Assembly: GCF_041360795.1 (NCBI RefSeq)
Contig: NZ_JBFUPW010000002.1
Coordinates: forward strand, 248,001 to 312,000
Reading direction: 5' to 3'
Origin: Arthrobacter_E sp041360795
GTDB taxonomy: Bacteria > Actinomycetota > Actinomycetes > Actinomycetales > Micrococcaceae
DNA: 64,000 nt
Position numbers and translations under genes: made by a program
In this document: positions 9,547 through 19,200 of the stretch, in pieces
How positions within the stretch are numbered: position 1 is the stretch's first letter
How the letters are laid out: every line of letters begins with the position of its first letter
Notes under the pieces: generated by a model
Database searches by the model: none
Told to the model about the DNA's origin: nothing
The model's input: the letters and a program-made list of their open reading frames with translations, nothing else

Positions 9547-11144
9547 GGTGTGCTCAGCTTAAAAGTCCGGTCCCCGAATTTCACAGTTGACCCGGGGCGG
9601 ACGAAACGTGCCTCTCCCGCGACGAGCCGGACCAGGGTGCCATCGGCCAGCATCTCACCGCTGCCGTTGGTCGACTGGCGGTCCGTCACCCAGGCTCCGC
9701 CCGAGGCCGGGACCACGAGCAGATGGGTCTTCGAGATGGACCGGCCGGCGTCGTCGAGCGCCAGGAGGCGCAAGCGCTCCTCCCCCGCCCGCGCAGCCGG
9801 ATTCCGGCCGATCAGTACGCCCTCGTCGAGCGCGACCTGTGCGCCGTCGTCGAACAGGAGGACGAGCGAGTCCTGCTGCCCGGCGGACCCGAACGGCAGA
9901 TGGGCGCGGAGCATGGTCTCCCCGTGGTCGGCGGGGGCCGACGGCGGAGCGAACTGCTGCTGTGGCGGGGCGAACGGCGCGGGCTGGCCGTACTGCTGAG
10001 GCTGGGAGTACTGCTGATCCTGCTGCGGGGCGGGCGGCTGCTGCCCGAACGGCGCGGGCTGACCGAACTGACCGGGCTCTCCAAACTGAGCCGGTTCCCC
10101 GAACTGAGCCGGCTCTCCAAACTGGACAGGGAACGGCGCCTGAGGCACCGGCGGGACCTGACGGCCCTGCTGCTGCGGAGCGGCCGGACCAGGCTGCGGC
10201 ACGACGACGGGCGTCACCGCCTGCGGCTGGGCCTGCTGCTGAGACTGCTGTGCCGGCCGGTTCTGGCCCTGCGCGGCCAGCGGGGACGCCACCGGACGGA
10301 CGGCCGGCAGGTCGAGGGTTGGGTAGCTGTGGGTGCCCGCGATGCCTTCGGTGGTCACGGGATTCCGGCCGTTCCGGACATCGAACACGAGAGTGCGGGC
10401 GACCTTGTCATGCCAGCCCTGCTTGCGCTCGTTGGGGTCCCAGGCGTTGGACACACCCGCCACGATCAGCCAGAGGAAGGACACGATCGAGCCGATGCTC
10501 CCCACGATCTGCACCACGCCGGCCGGGGCGAAGAACGCCATAATGCCGCCCACGAGGGAGAACAGGATGTTCGGGGCCAGCAGCACGAGCCAGCGCAGGA
10601 ACACCGCGCCCGCGCCCGGGGCGAAGCCCTCGAGCTCCGTGGTCCTGATCCCGAAGATCGCATTGCCGAGCGAATTGCCGCTCCGCGCCTCCATGATCCA
10701 CATGGTCACCACATAGGCCAGCCAGATCAGCACGGCGAGCCCGGACATGACGAGGGCGAACACCACGTCCTCCTGGCTCGGGCCCAGGTTGGCGGACCCG
10801 GCCAGGCCGTTCTTCAGCAGCGCGGCCGTGCCCACCGAGAGGAGGACGCCCGCGATGATGCCCGGCACGGCCAGGTCGATCACCTTGGAGAAGAGACGCT
10901 TGACGGCGCCCGCGCGGACCACCGGCTGCGTGTCGGGCAGCTGATCGGGATGCTGGGCCACGATGCCCGGGCTGGAGGACTGCCACGGGCCGCCCTGCGG
11001 GGCCGCGCCCGGCTGCTGCGGATGCTGCACACCGTTCCTCAGCGCCGCACGGTTGCTCAGGGACGTGCCGCAGGCGAGGCAGAACCCCGCTCCGGGGGTG
11101 AGCTGTTGCTGACACTGGGGGCAGCGTTCAACGTTGATGCTCAT
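9543..11144 (-). CDS. Zinc-ribbon, RDD membrane and FHA domain protein
   Basis: 533 residues in three parts. Residues 8-25 carry a zinc-ribbon (CPQCQQQL then CLACG). Residues 80-250 are an RDD-type membrane region with about four helices and the diagnostic Arg/Asp residues (AVKRLFSKVIDL, GNAIFGIRT, DPNERKQGWHDKVA). A Gln/Pro-rich linker with four tandem QFG(E/Q)P units lies around 341-361. An FHA domain occupies 435-533 (VLIGRNPAAR, ISKTHL, STNGS). FHA and zinc-ribbon should lie in the cytoplasm, making this a membrane docking point for phosphorylated proteins. It overlaps both neighbours by 4 bases. What the RDD part moves or senses is unknown. Confidence 0.85.
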   Translation of the reverse strand: MSINVERCPQCQQQLTPGAGFCLACGTSLSNRAALRNGVQHPQQPGAAPQGGPWQSSSPGIVAQHPDQLPDTQPVVRAGAVKRLFSKVIDLAVPGIIAGVLLSVGTAALLKNGLAGSANLGPSQEDVVFALVMSGLAVLIWLAYVVTMWIMEARSGNSLGNAIFGIRTTELEGFAPGAGAVFLRWLVLLAPNILFSLVGGIMAFFAPAGVVQIVGSIGSIVSFLWLIVAGVSNAWDPNERKQGWHDKVARTLVFDVRNGRNPVTTEGIAGTHSYPTLDLPAVRPVASPLAAQGQNRPAQQSQQQAQPQAVTPVVVPQPGPAAPQQQGRQVPPVPQAPFPVQFGEPAQFGEPAQFGEPGQFGQPAPFGQQPPAPQQDQQYSQPQQYGQPAPFAPPQQQFAPPSAPADHGETMLRAHLPFGSAGQQDSLVLLFDDGAQVALDEGVLIGRNPAARAGEERLRLLALDDAGRSISKTHLLVVPASGGAWVTDRQSTNGSGEMLADGTLVRLVAGEARFVRPGSTVKFGDRTFKLSTP

Positions 11145-13540
11145 TGCCCATCTCCTTTACTGCGTCGTACCTTCTCCAGGAGGCCCCGGGGGCCGGACTC
11201 CAGGACCGTGCGTGCTTCCACCAGCAACGAGCGAGGCGAGAACCTGGCCCGCTGGCGGCGCCAGAAGCCCATCCCCTCGGTCATGCTGCTCAGGGACTGG
11301 TCCACATTCTCCCAGTACGCCCGGACTTCCTCCTCGGCCGGCTCCCCGGCCCCGAACACGGCCGCGTCCGCCCGCTGAGCGAGCAGCACCGTGCCGGGGG
11401 CCGCCGTCGGGAAGGCCTCCCCCACCAGGGACGAGGTCTCGCGGCGCGTGGCCTTCGGATCGACGGGTGTCCCCAGGTCCGTGGCCAGACTGACCACTTC
11501 GCTCCAGCCACCCGAGAACCGCTGCGCCGGGGGCCCTTCCAAGGCCCTCTTCTTGCGGCGCCGGTTCTTCAGGACGGCGATCAGCACGAGGGGCAGGGCC
11601 AGGATCAGGACCGGGATGGCTGCGAGGCCGATCGTAGCGAGGATCGGGCCGAGGACGGACCAGAAGTCGTTCTTCTTCTGATCCGCGTCCGCAGCCTCCG
11701 GCTGGGAGTCCGGCGGGAGTTCGGCCGGCTCCTGCGGCGGGGGCGGCGGCTGCAGGACCTGCGGCTTCGGCTTGGAGTTCTTCTCCGGGTCCGGCGGGAT
11801 CGGGACGTTGTCCTTCGGCGGGGTCGGGTCGAAGGGGATCCAGCCGGCGCGGTCGAAGTTCACCTCGACCCAGGCGTGCACGTCCTTGCCCTTGATCTGG
11901 ATGTCTCCGCCACCGTTCTGCGGGCTCTTGGGATCCGGGTAGAAGCCCATCACCACGCGCGCCGGCATGCCCAACTGCCGGCAGACGAGCGCCATCGCCG
12001 AGGCATACTGTTCGTCGTCACCCAGCATCTGCTTGGCAGTGAACAAGGTGGTCAGACGCGACTCGCCGTGGCCGGACAGGCTCGGGACCTGTCCCTCGGT
12101 GACGAGGCCGTTGCTGAACGCCCCCTTGGTCCGGAAGTAGGCCTCGATCTGGCGCACCCGGTCGATGTCCGTGGGCGCGTCCCCGGCGATCTGGTCCGCC
12201 TTCTGGGACAGCGCCTGCGGAACGCCGTCCGGCTTCGGCAGTGAGTCCGCCGCCACACGATACTGGGTCAGCTGGCCGTGGCTGAGCGTGGGCGGGACCT
12301 GCACCTGGACGGTGTAATGATCCCCCTTGCCGAGGCCGAGCGTGGTGATGGCGGTGTCCGAACCCGAGTTGAAGTAGAGACCGCCGCCCGCCGCGCTCGA
12401 AACCGGGAAGTCGAATCCGACCGTCCGGGTGCCTCCGGGCACGAAGTATCCCTGGTAATCCCCCACCGTCACGTCGATCGTGTAGTCGGAGGTGCCGTCG
12501 CCCGTGGGCGCCTGCGGGTTCAGCGCGCGGGCGTCGCCCACCTTGCTGAAGTTGCCGGTGCCGTTCGGGTCCACGTTGTAGACCGTGCCGTTGTAGCTGT
12601 CCAGGGCGGCGAGGCGCACCCGGCCGTCCTTGGGCAGGCCCTTGACCTCGAAGAGCGTCTTGTCCTTCTGGTCCTTGACCATGGTGCGGAAGCTCGCGAG
12701 CGGGGTGATGTAATTGCGCGGATCGAACGGCGGCACGACGACGTCGCGCAGCACCTGCCGCTCGGTGGTCGCCGTCACCGCCGGGGACGCCAGGGCCGTG
12801 ACGACCACCGCGCCGGCCAGCACCGCGGCGCCGAGCGCCAGGCGGTTGAACCGTGCGCGGCGGACGGCGCCGGCGTCGTGCTCCGCACCCTTGGCGACGA
12901 TCCTGGCCTCCGCGCCCCGCAGGCGGGAACGGCGCCAGGACGCCCAGACGAGGGCTCCCACACCGAGCGCTGCGCCTCGCGGCACCGTCAGGAAACTCGC
13001 GTTGGTGCTGAAGGCGACGCCGACCACGAACAGGGCGAGCACGGGCAGGAGCGGCCACAGCGCGCTGCGCAGCCGCCAGGTCAGCAGTCCGGCCGCCACG
13101 GCGCAGATCAGCCCGGCGAGGAACGGCACGATCAGCATGCCGTCCGCCACGCCCACCGGAACGCCGACGGTCAGCATGTCCTTCCAGGAGAAGACGATTC
13201 CGAGCAGGAGCGTCCGCAGGGAATCCAGGCTCGGCAGCACGCCGAACAGGGCCTGAGTGGGGGTGGCGAGAGCACTGCCGAAGAGGAAGTACACCAGGAC
13301 ACCGGAGCCCGCCGTGGCCAGCAGACCCATGCGGAGCCGGTGGCTCAGTGCCGCGACGCCGAGGCCGAGGGCGACGCCGCCCAGACCGGCCAGGAGGTAC
13401 CGCGGGTCGCCGCCGTAGCTGAGGTGGAGTCCGAGGATCCCGAGTCCCAGCAGGACGAACAGCGCCCCGGCGTCGGCGAGGTCCTGCCAGGCGGGGAGCC
13501 CGCGCCTGCCGAGGATGCGGGTGGTGGGCGCGGTGCTCAT
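11141..13540 (-). CDS. TgpA-like membrane protein with transglutaminase fold lacking the catalytic Cys
   Basis: 799 residues from the ATG that overlaps the DUF58 stop (ATGA, 13537-13540). A longer upstream extension would run through the DUF58 gene and is rejected. About six or seven N-terminal membrane helices (25-250), a large extracytoplasmic region, a transglutaminase-like core at about 470-575, one C-terminal helix near 620-650, and a cytoplasmic tail. In the core, the sequence reads GDDEQYASAMALVCRQLG where active enzymes have G-x-C-E-x-F-A, so Asp509 stands in the place of the nucleophilic Cys. H555 (DVHAWVEV) and D571 (FDPTPP) remain. It is therefore probably a binding or structural module and not an enzyme. 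It is grouped with MoxR and DUF58 genes, a common trio. Confidence 0.87.
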   Translation of the reverse strand: MSTAPTTRILGRRGLPAWQDLADAGALFVLLGLGILGLHLSYGGDPRYLLAGLGGVALGLGVAALSHRLRMGLLATAGSGVLVYFLFGSALATPTQALFGVLPSLDSLRTLLLGIVFSWKDMLTVGVPVGVADGMLIVPFLAGLICAVAAGLLTWRLRSALWPLLPVLALFVVGVAFSTNASFLTVPRGAALGVGALVWASWRRSRLRGAEARIVAKGAEHDAGAVRRARFNRLALGAAVLAGAVVVTALASPAVTATTERQVLRDVVVPPFDPRNYITPLASFRTMVKDQKDKTLFEVKGLPKDGRVRLAALDSYNGTVYNVDPNGTGNFSKVGDARALNPQAPTGDGTSDYTIDVTVGDYQGYFVPGGTRTVGFDFPVSSAAGGGLYFNSGSDTAITTLGLGKGDHYTVQVQVPPTLSHGQLTQYRVAADSLPKPDGVPQALSQKADQIAGDAPTDIDRVRQIEAYFRTKGAFSNGLVTEGQVPSLSGHGESRLTTLFTAKQMLGDDEQYASAMALVCRQLGMPARVVMGFYPDPKSPQNGGGDIQIKGKDVHAWVEVNFDRAGWIPFDPTPPKDNVPIPPDPEKNSKPKPQVLQPPPPPQEPAELPPDSQPEAADADQKKNDFWSVLGPILATIGLAAIPVLILALPLVLIAVLKNRRRKKRALEGPPAQRFSGGWSEVVSLATDLGTPVDPKATRRETSSLVGEAFPTAAPGTVLLAQRADAAVFGAGEPAEEEVRAYWENVDQSLSSMTEGMGFWRRQRARFSPRSLLVEARTVLESGPRGLLEKVRRSKGDGQ

Positions 13541-15150
13541 GCGACCGCCTTTCGCAGAACGAGGGCCAGATCGTCGAGACCGCCGAGCGTGAGGACGGTC
13601 AGATCGGCGATGGTGGCGCGGGACGGCGCGGCCCCGGGCTGGATGCGGATGGCCATGGCCCGGACACCCGGCAGGACCGAGGCGGCGCAGGAGCGCAGCT
13701 GGGCCGGGGTGACGCCACTGCCCACGACGAAGAAGACCACGGATGCGTTCGGGACGCGGTCCGCCAGCCGGCGCGCCAGATCCACGGCATCCCGGCGGCC
13801 GGTCATGCCCTGGAGCCGCGTGGCGTCGTCGAGCATCGTCCGGCCGGTGGCGCAGCGGAAGGGGCCACGCTGGGTGAGGATGTCCAATTCGCGCTGTTCG
13901 ACGAGGGCCTGGCGGCCCACGGAGCACGCGACGGAGATGGCCAGTTCGAACTCGAGCTCCGAGGCGTATTCGTCCAGATTGGCGGAGAGGGCGATCGCCA
14001 GGTGCGCGCGGCGGGTCTCCTCGAACTGGCGGACCATGAGGGTGCCCAGCCGGGCCACGGTCTTCCAGTGGATGTGGCGGCGGTCATCGCCCGGTGCGTA
14101 CTCCCGCAGGGCGTGGAAGGACACGTCCGTGTTGGAGAGTTCCTTGGTGGTCATGCCTTCCAGGTCCCGGATGAAGCCGGCGGCCGGGCTGCCGAGAGCG
14201 ACCGTGCGGGGATGCACGAAGAGCTCGACCGGCTCGGTCCAGCGGATCTGGCGCTTGAGGAGGTGGAACGGGTCGGCCCGGACGGAGACCGCCGGGCCCA
14301 CCATGATGACCTGACGGCGGTTCGTGGGGATGCTGAAGAGATCCTCGTGCAGTTCCTGGGGCCGCAGGCGCGGGATGGGGAAACTGGCCACGGCCCGGCC
14401 CACGGGAAGTTCCAGGGTGGAGTGCATGACGGGACGCGGCGCCGTGTTGATGACGGAGATGCCACCTACGGCGTTGTCTCCCACCGCCACGCGTGTGCGG
14501 GTCAGATCGAGCGTGACCTGGTAGGAGGAGCGCCCCACGATGAACGCGCAGCCCACCACCAGGAGGACTCCCAGAAGGATGCCGAGTGCCGCGGCCTCCT
14601 GCCAGCCGAAAGCGGTGGCGAACCACGCCATGCACAGGACCAGCGCCAGGCAGGCCCAGCCCAGCGGCGTGACGACCGAGACCACCGGTCCCACTCTGCG
14701 GACGAGGACGTCGCGGACCCTGCCGGTCACGGGACCGCAGACGTCCACGATCACGCGCCACGCCTGCCGGAGCAAGGAGGCCGGCCGTGCCGTGACGGTC
14801 CTGAGACCGGCCAGCGGAGCACCCTTCCCTTCGGCCCCGGTCGTCCGCGCAGGCCGGGTGGCCTTGCCGGGGCGCGGAGCCTTATCCTGCCGCGGAACCC
14901 TGCCCTGCCGCCGGGCCTTGTCCGGACGCCGGGCGCCGCGAGGCGGGCGCGACGACGACGGCGCGGCGCCGCCTGCCTGAGCGGGCGAACCGGACGGCTG
15001 GGCCGGCGGTGCGGACGGCTGGGGCGGGGCCGCCGGGGCGGCGGGCCTCCGGATGGTCCGGTCCTCCCCCGCAGGGGCCGCTTCGCCCTGATCCTGGGCG
15101 CGCCGGGCCTCCCGCGCTGCGCGCCGCGATGTGGGGGCGTTCTCACTCAT
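13537..15150 (-). CDS. DUF58 domain-containing membrane protein
   Basis: 537 residues. The first 150 are Pro/Ala/Arg-rich and disordered, and two membrane helices follow at about 165-205 (GWACLALVLCMAWFATAF and a second). A DUF58 region with the hallmark YAPGDDRRHIHWKT lies near 350-365. The rest resembles a von Willebrand A-type fold (SANLDEYASELEFELA). DUF58 proteins accompany MoxR ATPases and are thought to be their clients or adaptors in assembling surface complexes, but the biochemical role is not established. The gene begins 61 bases after moxR and overlaps the transglutaminase-fold gene by 4 bases. Confidence 0.9.
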   Translation of the reverse strand: MSENAPTSRRAAREARRAQDQGEAAPAGEDRTIRRPAAPAAPPQPSAPPAQPSGSPAQAGGAAPSSSRPPRGARRPDKARRQGRVPRQDKAPRPGKATRPARTTGAEGKGAPLAGLRTVTARPASLLRQAWRVIVDVCGPVTGRVRDVLVRRVGPVVSVVTPLGWACLALVLCMAWFATAFGWQEAAALGILLGVLLVVGCAFIVGRSSYQVTLDLTRTRVAVGDNAVGGISVINTAPRPVMHSTLELPVGRAVASFPIPRLRPQELHEDLFSIPTNRRQVIMVGPAVSVRADPFHLLKRQIRWTEPVELFVHPRTVALGSPAAGFIRDLEGMTTKELSNTDVSFHALREYAPGDDRRHIHWKTVARLGTLMVRQFEETRRAHLAIALSANLDEYASELEFELAISVACSVGRQALVEQRELDILTQRGPFRCATGRTMLDDATRLQGMTGRRDAVDLARRLADRVPNASVVFFVVGSGVTPAQLRSCAASVLPGVRAMAIRIQPGAAPSRATIADLTVLTLGGLDDLALVLRKAVA

Positions 15151-15211
15151 CTGTGGTGTGCCTTCAACTCCGTAGGGACGGTCATGTCGGGGCCGTGTGA
15201 ACGGCGGAGGG

Positions 15212-16177
15212 TCAGGCCCTTTGCTGAGGCGCCGCGATCTCGGTCAGCACGCGCGAGATCACCTGCTCCTGGGTCGCTCCGGAGAACTCCGCCTCCGGAT
15301 CCATGACCAGACGGTGGGTCCACACCACCGGGGCCAGTTCCTTCACATCGTCCGGGAGCACGAAGTTCCGGCCCTGCGCGGCGGCCCACACCTTGGCGGC
15401 ACGGACCATGGCGAGGGCGCCACGCACGGACACGCCCAGGCGCGTCTGCGGCGCGTTGCGGGTCTCCTCGGTGAGGCGCGAGATGTAGCCGAGCACGGCG
15501 GGATCCACGTGGTTGGTGGACGCCAGGTCCGCCATGTCCGCGATCGCCTTGGTGGTGATGATCGGAGTGAGGGCCTTGGAACGGTCCTTGAGGCTGGCGC
15601 CGCTCAGCAGTTCCACCGTGGAGTTGTGGTCCGGGTAGCCGATGCTGGTCTTGATCAGGAAGCGGTCCAGCTGGGCCTCGGGGAGACGGTAGGTGCCCGC
15701 CTGCTCGATCGGGTTCTGGGTGGCGAGCACCATGAACGGGCGCTTGGCCTCGTAGGTCACGCCGTCCACGGTCACCCGGGACTCCTCCATGACCTCCAGG
15801 AGCGCCGACTGGGTCTTCGGCGAGGCGCGGTTGATCTCATCCGCGAGCACGATGTTGGCGAACACCGGGCCCTCGTGGAAGTTGAACTGCTGCGTCTTCT
15901 GGTCGTAGATGTTCACGCCCGTCACATCGGACGGCAGGAGGTCCGGGGTGAACTGGATGCGATTGTGCGACCCCTGGACACTCGCTGCCAGGGCGCGGGC
16001 GAGGGAGGTCTTGCCCGTCCCCGGGGCGTCTTCGAAGAGCACGTGGCCCTCCGCAAGCATGCTCATGACCGTCAGCCGGATGACGTGCTGTTTGCCCAGC
16101 ACCGCCTGGCCGACGTTGGCCACGAGTTTCTCGAAGGTCCCTGCGAACCACGTTGCCTGCTCGGTGGTCATCGTCAT
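15212..16177 (-). CDS. MoxR-family AAA+ ATPase
   Basis: 321 residues of AAA_3 type with a C-terminal lid. Walker A APGTGKTS at 51-58, Walker B LADEINRA at 111-118 and sensor 1 ATQNPIEQ are intact. MoxR proteins act as chaperone-like ATPases that help assemble or activate protein complexes, usually with a DUF58/VWA partner, which is the next gene. Start ATG 16177 has AAAGGA about 10 bases upstream. A second ATG two codons in is possible. As the first gene of the leftward run down to the EssC-like ATPase, it follows the terminator-like hairpin at 16221-16242 and so probably has its own promoter in the 43-base gap, though I cannot identify a -10 box there. Confidence 0.95.
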   Translation of the reverse strand: MTMTTEQATWFAGTFEKLVANVGQAVLGKQHVIRLTVMSMLAEGHVLFEDAPGTGKTSLARALAASVQGSHNRIQFTPDLLPSDVTGVNIYDQKTQQFNFHEGPVFANIVLADEINRASPKTQSALLEVMEESRVTVDGVTYEAKRPFMVLATQNPIEQAGTYRLPEAQLDRFLIKTSIGYPDHNSTVELLSGASLKDRSKALTPIITTKAIADMADLASTNHVDPAVLGYISRLTEETRNAPQTRLGVSVRGALAMVRAAKVWAAAQGRNFVLPDDVKELAPVVWTHRLVMDPEAEFSGATQEQVISRVLTEIAAPQQRA

Positions 16178-16220
16178 GATGCTGTGTTCCTTTGTGTCGA
16201 GTGAATCTGTCGGGGAGTGC

Positions 16221-16242
16221 CCGGGGCCCTGTCGGACCCCGG
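16221..16242 (-). terminator. Hairpin after the first giant Ig/FN3 gene
   Basis: Inverted repeat with CCGGGG pairing CCCCGG plus two further pairs across one mismatch, 9 bases past the stop of the giant gene and before moxR. No U-tract, as is common in actinobacterial terminators. Confidence 0.5.
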
Positions 16243-16250
16243 AAGGGATG

Positions 16251-19200
16251 TCAGCAGCGTGGCGGCGCTCCGCCGTACACGTCCACGGTAGTGGACTTGA
16301 CGTACCAACCGGCCTTAGGTGACTCCGTCAGCCGGTACCACATGGTCCCGTTGTTGTAGATGGGGTTGGAGCAGTCGACGTTCAGCTTGCCCCAGGTGCG
16401 TTCCACCCAACCGGCGCCGCAGCTCGGACCGTTCGGGCTATAGGTGTCCGGCAGACCGGGCTTGCCCGGACAGGTGCGGTTGTCACCGGCCTTGACCTGA
16501 ATCTGGTGGCTGGGCGGCGGGGTGGGATCGCCGCCGGACCGGGAGACGTCGCCTCCGGCGGGACCGGCCACCACCGTGACCGCGCGGACGTTCAGCCTCT
16601 TGGACACGTTGTAACCCCCGGTGCCGTGCGAATAGCTGTGCACGTTGCCGACATTCTGCCAGCCGCCGCCGTCGTAACTGACTTCGTAGTACTGGATGGC
16701 GCGGCCATTGTTCGCCGGAGTGTTCCACGTCCAGCTCACCGATTTGTCGCCCTGGCCGGACGTTCTGCCCGAGACCGCGGGTGCATCCGGCGGACCATAG
16801 GGATTGCCGGAGCCCACGTTGGTGTCGTTACCGGCCCGGCTGCTCCGCGTCGAGTGCGCCATGATGGTGATGGCGATGTTGCTGCCGTTCACGCCCACGT
16901 TGACGTTGCCGCCCCCTGCGGGGATCGACCCGCCCACGCCGTTGCTGGAACGCCAGGTGTAACTGATCTCATCGCTCGTGGAGCCGTTGCGCGCCGGCCC
17001 GGTCAAGGGGGAGAACGTGACCTTGAGTTCCCCCGACTGCCCGGTGGGCGCGACGGAGCCGTTCGTCACCTGCCCCGGCTGCCCGGCTGCTCGCACGGCG
17101 TTGGACTGGGGGCTGGTGGCGCCCTTGCCCGCCTTGTTCGTGGCGCTCACCGTGAAGCTGTAATCCGCCTCGGAGTTCGGCATGGAGACATTCGTGCTCG
17201 TCTGACCGCCGGGAACGCTGAGGGTCTTGACCACGGCCCCGCCCTGGTAGGTGGTGAGGGTGTACGCGGAGATCGCGGCGCCGTTCGGGTCCGGGGCGGT
17301 CCACTCGACGGTCAGCTGGCTCTGGCTGCCGACCGAATCGGTGGAGCTCGCACGCGGCGCCTGCGGCTGTGCCGGGACACCGGCCGGGGTCTCGGCCGTG
17401 GAGTAGGCACTGAACTCACTGGGCTCCGGGGCCTGGTTGGAAGCCCGCACCCGGAACTTGTACGCCACGCCGTTCTTCAGACCCGTCCACACGGTGCTCG
17501 TGCCCTTCAGGCCCGGCTTGCTGGACACCCCGTTCGGGGCGGGCGGGGAGATCTCCAGTTCGTAGGAAGTGACCGGCGAGCCCTTGGTCACCGGCGGCTG
17601 CCAGGCCACGGAGACCTGCTGGTCACCGAACTTGGTGGTCGGCGGGTTCGGCTGCTCGGGGCGGGTGTCCGGGCGGACCTCCGCCGACGGCGCCGACGGC
17701 TGGGACTCTCCGACGGCGTTGGTCGCCGTCACCGTGAAGTGGTACTTCACGTTGTTGGTGAGGCCCGTCAGCGTGCAGCTGTTCGCGGGGCACTGCTGGG
17801 TGAACCCGCCTTCGCCCTTGACGGTGTAACGCTCGATGGGCGCTCCACGGTCCGCGGGCGGACGCCAGGTGAGCAGCGCGGTGCGGTCGCCCACATTGCT
17901 GGCGCTCGGAGTGCCCGGCACGTCCGGCTTGTCCCGCACGGTCAGCCTGATCCGAGCGGTGGCCGTCCGGCTCGGATCGTCCTTCTTGTCACGGACCGCG
18001 TAGGCCACCACCATGGTGCCGCTGAATCCGTTGTTCGGCGTCACCACCACGTGGTCGCCGTCGATGACCGCCGTGCCGTTGCCGGTCTCCACCGAGGCCG
18101 TCTTGATCTTCAGCGGGGTCTCGGGATACGGGTTGACGTCATTGGCCAGCACGGGCACCGAACGGGGCTTGCCCGCATCGGCATCCGCGACCGTGTCGTC
18201 GTTCGCCACCGGCAGCGGCCGGACGGACGCCTTGGCCACGAGCGTGAAGGTCGCGACGGCGGTGCCGCCCCGCCCGTCGTCGGCCTTGATCCGCAGTGTG
18301 CCGCGCGTGCCCGGCTTCGGTTCGCCCCTGAGCGAGGACTTGAGCGTCGCGCCGTCGACGCCGGCCTCGAAGCCGGCGGGGGCGTCACCCTCCACGGAGA
18401 AGCGCAGCTGATCGCGGGCGTCGGGGTCGCTGGCGAGCTTGGACAGGTCCACCGTGGCTCCGCCGTCCTCGGCCACCTCGACGGTGCTGCCGAGGAACCG
18501 CGGCGGGTGGTTGCGATCGGGATCGGCGATCACCTTGGTGCGGATGGTGAGGGTGGCTTTGAGACCCTTGGGGTCGTCCGGCGCGTCACCGTCGGTGACC
18601 TCGAAGCTCAGCGAGCCCGGGCCCACGTACTCCCGGTTCGCGGTGTAGCGCAGGGAGCCGCCGTTGTCCCGGACGGCGTCCTGGGCGTTGGCGCCGATCA
18701 TGGTGACGCGGTCCACCTGAGTGATCCGCGGGGTGCGCCCGTCACGGACCTTCACCCATTCCCTGAGCTGGTAGTCCAGGCTGCTGCCGGCCTTGACCTC
18801 AAGCACGTCGTCCTTCGCCAGGACGGGGATCTGCTCCCCCACGCCCGGAACCCAGACGATCGCGGTGGCCTTGAGGCCGTCCACGTCCTCGACGGTGTAC
18901 GGGACGAGCTGCGCGTCCTTGGCCAGGTTGACCGCCAGGCCGCCCTTGCCGTTCGGATGGGCGTTCGGATTCTCGCTGGAGATCTTGAGCTTCTCCCCCA
19001 CGCCGTCGGGATCCTCGTCGTTGTCCAGGACCGGCACGTCGACGCTCGTCTTGCCGAGCGTCTGCGCCTGGGTCACACGGTCGTCCCGCGCGATGGGCGC
19101 TTTGAGCGGCACGTCCTTCCGCGCGATGATCCGCACGGAGGCGTCCGCCGTCGCGCCGCGGGAGTCGGCGATGGTGTAGCGCAGGCTCTCGGTCCCCTCC

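Noticed and set aside
10060..10120. Tandem 15-base repeats as a mobile or CRISPR-like array
   Set aside because: They encode QFG(E/Q)P units of the disordered linker in the RDD/FHA protein.
11141..13927. Longer start of the transglutaminase-fold gene
   Set aside because: Would overlap the DUF58 gene by almost 390 bases. The ATG at 13540 overlaps its stop by 4 bases like its neighbours.
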